A stretch of DNA of 64,000 nt from Rhynochetos jubatus (Eukaryota > Chordata > Aves > Eurypygiformes > Rhynochetidae), in contig CM050650.1 in the NCBI GenBank assembly GCA_027574665.1, positions 102,583,086 to 102,647,085 of the forward strand, in the 5' to 3' direction. The stretch's first letter is position 1, and every line of letters begins with the position of its first letter. Below are positions 59,285 to 64,000 of the stretch, one piece after another. The translations under genes were made by a program, and so were the position numbers. The notes under the pieces were generated by a model, which was not told the origin of the DNA, did not search any database, and saw only the letters and a list, made by a program, of their open reading frames with translations.

Positions 59285-61766
59285 CTGACTTTTTGGGTTT
59301 TGGCTGCAGGTTTATGACTTGGAGAACATCAGTGCCATTCTGCCTCCCATGCTAAGCTCCAAATCGCTCCTAATAGGTTTGTCTGTTAGGTATCTGTTTT
59401 CCCACATCTGCGGAGATCTAGAAACTTGACATTACTCTGACAAATTCCCCTAAGAAATCCACCTGGAAAAGTTTCTCAGAGAAGACCTGACACACCCATC
59501 TGGACCAAACTGCATCAATATAATGGTGCTAATAGAATTCAGAAGGAAGAGAAAAGACCTCTAAGATCATCTAGTCCAACCTTTCTTCTAGTGGAAGCAA
59601 GGATGAGACCCACAGGTTCAGTATGTCAAGACAGCTGATCCTCTTCCAGAAGACTTGCATTTTCTCCTAGACTTAGGTACCTTTCCCAAGGGTGCAGGAA
59701 AGCACCTCCATCAGCTTGAGATCTCAGGCTGTTATCAGCCATGAAGACAGAGGTCTCCTTTAGTAATAGAGCAGGTCTTTGAATCTAGGCTGGTGACTAC
59801 TAGCCAAAACGACAATCAGAAGTGACTAATTGTACAATTGGACCTTCTGCTCTTGCTTATAGGACAGACAAGTTTTTACCATTCATACTTTCCTAAAGTC
59901 AGGTGTTCACAACATTACAGCATGTGGAACCAGCTGTCACAACCTAGCTCCACGGAGAGCTAGTTCTGTTTCTGATAGCAGTTTAACTCTCTGATATATT
60001 AGCATGGCACCATATGCAGTCTAATTAGCCAGGTCAATGGCGTATGTAATGTAGCTATATAGTTTCCAGTCTCAAAGCTTGCTGGTTCAGGTTGAAGTTC
60101 TAGTTTGAGGTTGTATGCTGGGCACCTCATGAATAAGAAGAGACGGTATGTATAGTTTCTTCTTTTTTCAGCTAACAAACATAGAAATTTGTCAAGTTAT
60201 AGGAATTTGTCAACATTTTGTCAGATTCCAAGATTAAAAAAATGCATTAAATATATAGATCACACAAAAGGAATTCAACAGTGGAACTGATAATTATTTC
60301 AGCAACTAGACCAGATGTGCTTAGTTCTTCTTTATGCTGATCATCATGCTGCAGCTGTTTCAGCCGTATCATTTTGAATACAGATGCCTTTTAGCAACTT
60401 TCAAATCCTAAGAGTGGCTAGCCTAAGCTGATGTGATGTTTTGCATCCCTACCATTAAAAGTTTCTTCAGATGCTCTACAAGTATCCTTCCAGTGTGACA
60501 ATATTTGTTTCCTGAGAGTATGGAACAAATGTTTGCTGTTAAACTGAGTCACCCTTCACAGTATTAGCAGATTCTGCAAAGTATTTCAAAAACATCAAAG
60601 CTATATATTATTTTTCAAGCTGGAAATCTGCAGAAGCAAAGACAAGATTTCCTTCAAAAACAAATAAAACAAAGTGTCTGGTGCCTTTGAGAACCACTCA
60701 GAAAAAACATGCTCCTATACAGGTACTTTCATATTTTCTTTAAAGGAGCATTTTATATTCATCTTTCCCCTGTTTTCCTGAAATGCTTTCACTTGGTCTT
60801 AAGTGTGCTGTGTGATACACAGTGTCCCTGTGTCTCTGGATGTTGGCCTGGTATCTCCTGAGTTCAAAGACATGGCATGTGTTATTCTTTCTGTATGCAA
60901 TCATACGCTATACAAACTAAGCTGGGCAAAAAACCCAAAGAAAACAACCCGTACTACAATATTTGGCAGCATGTTGTATCAATCACTTTGGCAGGAAAAT
61001 ATCCTGTGAACAGGCTTTTTCAGTTTTTCTTTTGAAGACATAGCGGTTGACTCATGGAAGTGAATCAACTGAAGCCAACAGAATATAAAAAAATGAAAGC
61101 TACCTTTAGTGAAAAATGAAACAAGCCCATTGGATTTCATTGGATTTCTACAGAGATTTTTCTGAAATACACTGGAGATATTTTGCTTAAACCAAAACTA
61201 AGTAAACCTGAATTGTAGAAGTGCTAAATGACTGCAATATCTCAGTACATGCAGGTCTTGCTCACTGGCTGTTCTGAGATGGAAAAAAAATGGGCTAAGT
61301 CCATAAATTTGGATTAAGAAGGAGGAATCTGTATGATTTTTATTTAAATACCAGTCTTTTTTCATAGTGACCTGAAGGTTGAAGTATGGGCACAGAGATT
61401 TTACTTATTTCTGCTTTCATTAGTCTTAAGGAAACATAGATAGAAGGTACTGTGTAGTCTAGTGAATTATTTCTGAAAACAGTTGTCACTTTATAAACAC
61501 AGGCCCAGCAAAACTCAGAGATCTCTACTTAAAAAAGTATTTTGAACAGAATCCTTAGTTTAAGTATTGTGAATATATAGAAGTTAGTATACCTAAGGAT
61601 ACCAGGTGAGTATTGGTAAAATGGAAGGATTCTCAAAGAAAAATTATTAAAATTAAATGGTCATGGAGTGTACCTTTAAGAATTTTGTAGTCTATCCAAG
61701 AATTTAGATTGCATTTATCCACGGTTGTATACCTCACACTGGAATGCAAGAATGGCCCATAATGAA
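59285..61766. other. Unique noncoding DNA with one old CR1 scrap
   Basis: No host exon or RNA gene recognised. An old CR1 fragment at 59,533-59,600 is listed separately. Confidence 0.5.
59533..59600 (-). mobile_element. Old CR1 3' fragment
   Basis: 'gaattcagaaggaagagaaa' followed by 'agacctctaagatcatctag' and 'tccaacc' matches the complement of the 3' end of older CR1 subfamilies. Similarity fades after 59,600. Confidence 0.65.
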
Positions 61767-61911
61767 CCCCTGGCTGTCTTCAAGGCCAGGCTGGATGAGG
61801 CTTTGAGCAACCTGGTCTAGTGGAGGGTGTCCCTGCCCATGGCAGGGGGGTTGGAAATAGATGATCTTTAAGGTCCCTTCCAATCCAAACCATTCTATGG
61901 TTCTATGAGAA
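61767..61911 (+). mobile_element. CR1 LINE, 145 bp 3' end
   Basis: It begins at 'cccctggctgtcttcaagg' in the last codons of ORF2 and ends with 'ccattctatggttctatgag'. It has close similarity to the young subfamily, with the CCCATGGCAGGGGGG motif intact. Confidence 0.94.
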
Positions 61912-62423
61912 CATAGGTCCTTCTGTCCCTGTATCATGACTCAGAGAGCAGTCAACAGTGGGTCAGTAGATAAGTGTATCACAGCGAAGTCAAGACTGAA
62001 AGAGTCTGTCCCACACTCTGCATCCTTTCCTGGTTTTTCTGCCTCACTCCCAGCCATGCCTGTACCAGTATGCGTATTCACAATAACATGACATGAAAAT
62101 TATTCAAGTTTGATTTAATTCAGATCAGTGTACTGTGAATGATTGCGACTCAATGTTGGATTTTAATTCATATAAATATTTTACTTTCCACAATATAAGG
62201 TGGCAATGACTTCCCCTTTTTCACACTTTGTTTGAAAAAGTTGTTAGGGGAGTTGCTTTCATTAGAACATGCTAATTATAATTTCTTATAATGCTCAAAA
62301 ATGTACTTAGGGAAAGAAATGAATAATCAATCTCTATTCATATTTTCTCTGACACATGTTCTTACCACAATCTCTGCTTGTGTAAGCGTAGTTATCTTTA
62401 CAGCTTAACTACTTTAGTCAATT
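61912..62423. other. Unique noncoding DNA
   Basis: No feature recognised. Confidence 0.45.
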
Positions 62424-63542
62424 ATCATAGAATCATAGAATCATGGAATGGTTAAGGTTGGAAGGGACCTTAAAGATATCCTAGTTCCAACCCCCCTGCC
62501 ATGGACAGGGACACCCTCCACTAGACCAGGTTGCTCAAAGCCTCATCCGGCCTGGCCTTGAAGACAGCCAGGGATGGGGCACCCACAACTTCTCTGGGAA
62601 ACCTGTTCCAGTGATTCACCACCCTCTCTGGGAAGAATTTCTTCCTGATATCTAATCTAAATCTCCCTGCTTTCAGTTTAAACCCATTACGCCTTGTCAC
62701 TACAGGCCCTTGTAAAAAGCCACCACCCTGCTTCCTTGTAGGCTCCCTTCAGGTACTGGAAGGCTGCAATAAGGTGTCCCCGAAGCCTTTTCTTCTCCAG
62801 GCTGAACAAACCCAATTCTCTCAGCCTTTCTTCATAGGAGAGGTGCTGCAGCCCTCTCATCATCTTCGTGGCCCTCCTCTGGACTCGCTCCAACTGGTCG
62901 ATATCCTTCTTATGTTGAGGGCTCCTCAGCTGGATGCAGTACTTCAGGTGGGGTCTTACAAGGACAGAGTAGAGAGGGAGGATCACCTCCCTCAACCTGC
63001 TGGCCACACATCTCCTGATACAGCCCAATATCCGGTTGGCTTTCTGGGCTGCCAGCGCACACTGCTGGCTCATGTTCAGCTTCTCATCCACAAGTACCCC
63101 CAAGTTCTTCTCCTCAGGGCTGCTCTTGATCCATTCTCCACCCAGCCTGTACTTGTAGTTGGCATTACCCAGACAAAGGTGCGGGACCTTGCACCTGGCC
63201 TTGTTGAACTTCATGAGGTTGGCAGAGGCCCACCTCTCCAGCCTGTCCAGGTCCCTCTGGGTGCCATCCCTTCCTTCCAGCGTGTCGACCACACCACACA
63301 GCTTGGTGTTGTCAGCAAACTTGCTGAGGGTGTACTTGATGCCATCGCCCATGTCACTGATGAAGATGTTAAACAGGACCAGTCCCAACACCAACCCCTG
63401 TGGAACACCGCTTGTCACTGGTCTCCACTCAGACATTGAGCCATTGACTACAACTCTCTGAGTGCAACCAGCCAGCCAGTTCCTTATCCATCGAGCGGTC
63501 CATCCATCAAATCCATGCCTTTGCAGTTTAGAGACAAGTATG
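62424..63542 (-). mobile_element. CR1 LINE, 1.1 kb visible, young subfamily
   Basis: The tail lies at 62,424-62,445 (two to three ATCATAGA octamers), then the complement of the 3' UTR and of ORF2 up to 63,542. Its sequence parallels the copy at 53,098-54,292 as far as 'gagacaagtatg' (equivalent to 'gagacaaggatg' there). It breaks off exactly where an LTR begins, so the rest of this CR1 probably lies beyond the window. Confidence 0.94.
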
Positions 63543-63556
63543 TGTCGTAGTTTCAC
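62687..63556 (-). pseudogene. CR1 ORF2 remnant, longest open frame of the young subfamily
   Basis: 289 open codons. The first few come from the adjacent LTR and the start is GTG, so there is no genuine start here. Visible blocks: [17 protein letters not shown] (residues 14-30); [19 protein letters not shown], block B, at 47-65; FADN at 80-83 (codon 63,308-63,310) where the RT catalytic FADD is expected; [13 protein letters not shown] near 115-127; and the thumb [20 protein letters not shown] and [19 protein letters not shown]. The frame ends in the segment before the C-terminal HWN motif because of a frameshift. Block A is outside the window. It is probably inactive, since Asn replaces a metal-binding Asp. 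Confidence 0.9.
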
Positions 63557-64000
63557 GACAAGCCTGCTCTACTACTCTTCCCCCCCACACACACACACCT
63601 CCTCCCGGTGAGGAAGGGTCATAGGAACAAACCGAGGAAAAGCGCGTAGGAGTTGAGATAAGAACTGTTTAATTATATAAATGAAACTTAAGGAGTTACT
63701 AACAATGCTAGTGCTAATGAGTAATTTAAGGAAAAGAGGAAGAGGGTAGGACAAATGATACAGGATCCCACCCCAAGAAGGGAAAAAAGGAAAGAAAACC
63801 CACACAAAGGGAGCAACCCCCCTACGAAACTGCCCGGGGGCCGAGAGAGTGAGAGAGAGGAAAAAAACTTTCAAACCCCGACTCCGGAAACCCCTTCAGA
63901 CCCTTCCCCTTCCCAGGGTCCTGCCCAACCACAAGCCTTTTCCACCCACATCTCCACCCCCTCCCCACCGGTCCTGCAGTGCCGTGGCTCCGGGCTGGCA
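63543..64000 (-). mobile_element. ERV LTR, minus strand, ending at the window edge
   Basis: It starts TGTCGTAGTTTCACGACA, the complement of the LTR 3' end, and runs to CCGGGCTGGCA at the last base of the window, the complement of TGCCAGCCCGG that opens the LTR at 58,705. The complement of the poly(A)-signal region ('tgtttaattatataaatga') lies near 63,667-63,685. A (CA)n run at 63,586-63,598 and A-rich purine tracts are internal. It is the inverted sister of 58,705-59,284 and appears complete or nearly so at 458 bases, with a shorter G-run and internal deletions relative to the other. Confidence 0.85.

Noticed and set aside
58705..64000. Possible provirus bounded by two LTRs
   Set aside because: The LTRs are on opposite strands, and the interval holds unique DNA and CR1 copies, with no retroviral coding sequence.

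Overview
This is 64 kb of AT-rich vertebrate nuclear DNA from a bird. The diagnostic signal is a dense set of CR1 LINE copies with the avian 3' end: a short tail of repeated ATTCTATG octamers, and conserved 3' UTR wording built around a CCATGGCAGGG-type motif. The LTRs are also of types I know from bird genomes. Two long CR1 copies (53.1-54.3 kb and 62.4-63.5 kb) are very similar. That points to fairly recent CR1 activity and would suit a CR1-rich lineage such as Piciformes or Bucerotiformes, but the order is only an inference. I recognise no host protein-coding exon anywhere. The window reads as a gene desert or the interior of a very long intron.

Layout. 1-14.8 kb is mostly unique AT-rich DNA with two CR1 3' ends (7.5 and 9.8 kb), an old CR1 relic (5.3 kb) and simple repeats. 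14.8-19.7 kb is a cluster of LTRs: a partial LTR at 14.8 kb, an LTR joined to a full tRNA-Lys copy at 16.36-17.17 kb, and an LTR split by two CR1 insertions at 17.6-19.7 kb. 19.7-30.3 kb holds an ancient LINE relic (about 21.4-22.2 kb), short CR1 pieces and a 1.3 kb old CR1 on the minus strand (27.9-29.2 kb). 30.3-36.3 kb is a second LTR cluster: a minus-strand copy of a long LTR family, a solo LTR of the same family with a 5 bp target duplication, and a three-level nest of LTRs. 36.8-49.2 kb has a CR1 copy, a solo LTR with a 5 bp target duplication (41.3-42.2 kb), an old CR1 ORF2 piece, and a minus-strand CR1 next to a 1.9 kb old plus-strand CR1. 49.2-64 kb is unique DNA containing the two young CR1 copies and an inverted pair of related LTRs. 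The second of these LTRs appears to sit inside the second CR1 and ends exactly at the window edge.

Function. No genes act together here. All ERV sequence consists of LTRs without gag, pol or env, and every CR1 is 5'-truncated or broken. The most unusual object is the LTR plus tRNA-Lys composite at 16,361-17,174. It lies between matching AAATG target duplications, carries the tRNA's 3' CCA, and places the tRNA exactly where a primer binding site would be. It looks like a reverse-transcription intermediate, with the whole primer tRNA copied, that became integrated. A few unique segments carry dense homeodomain, POU or CRE-like motifs and are candidate regulatory elements of a gene desert, on motif evidence only.
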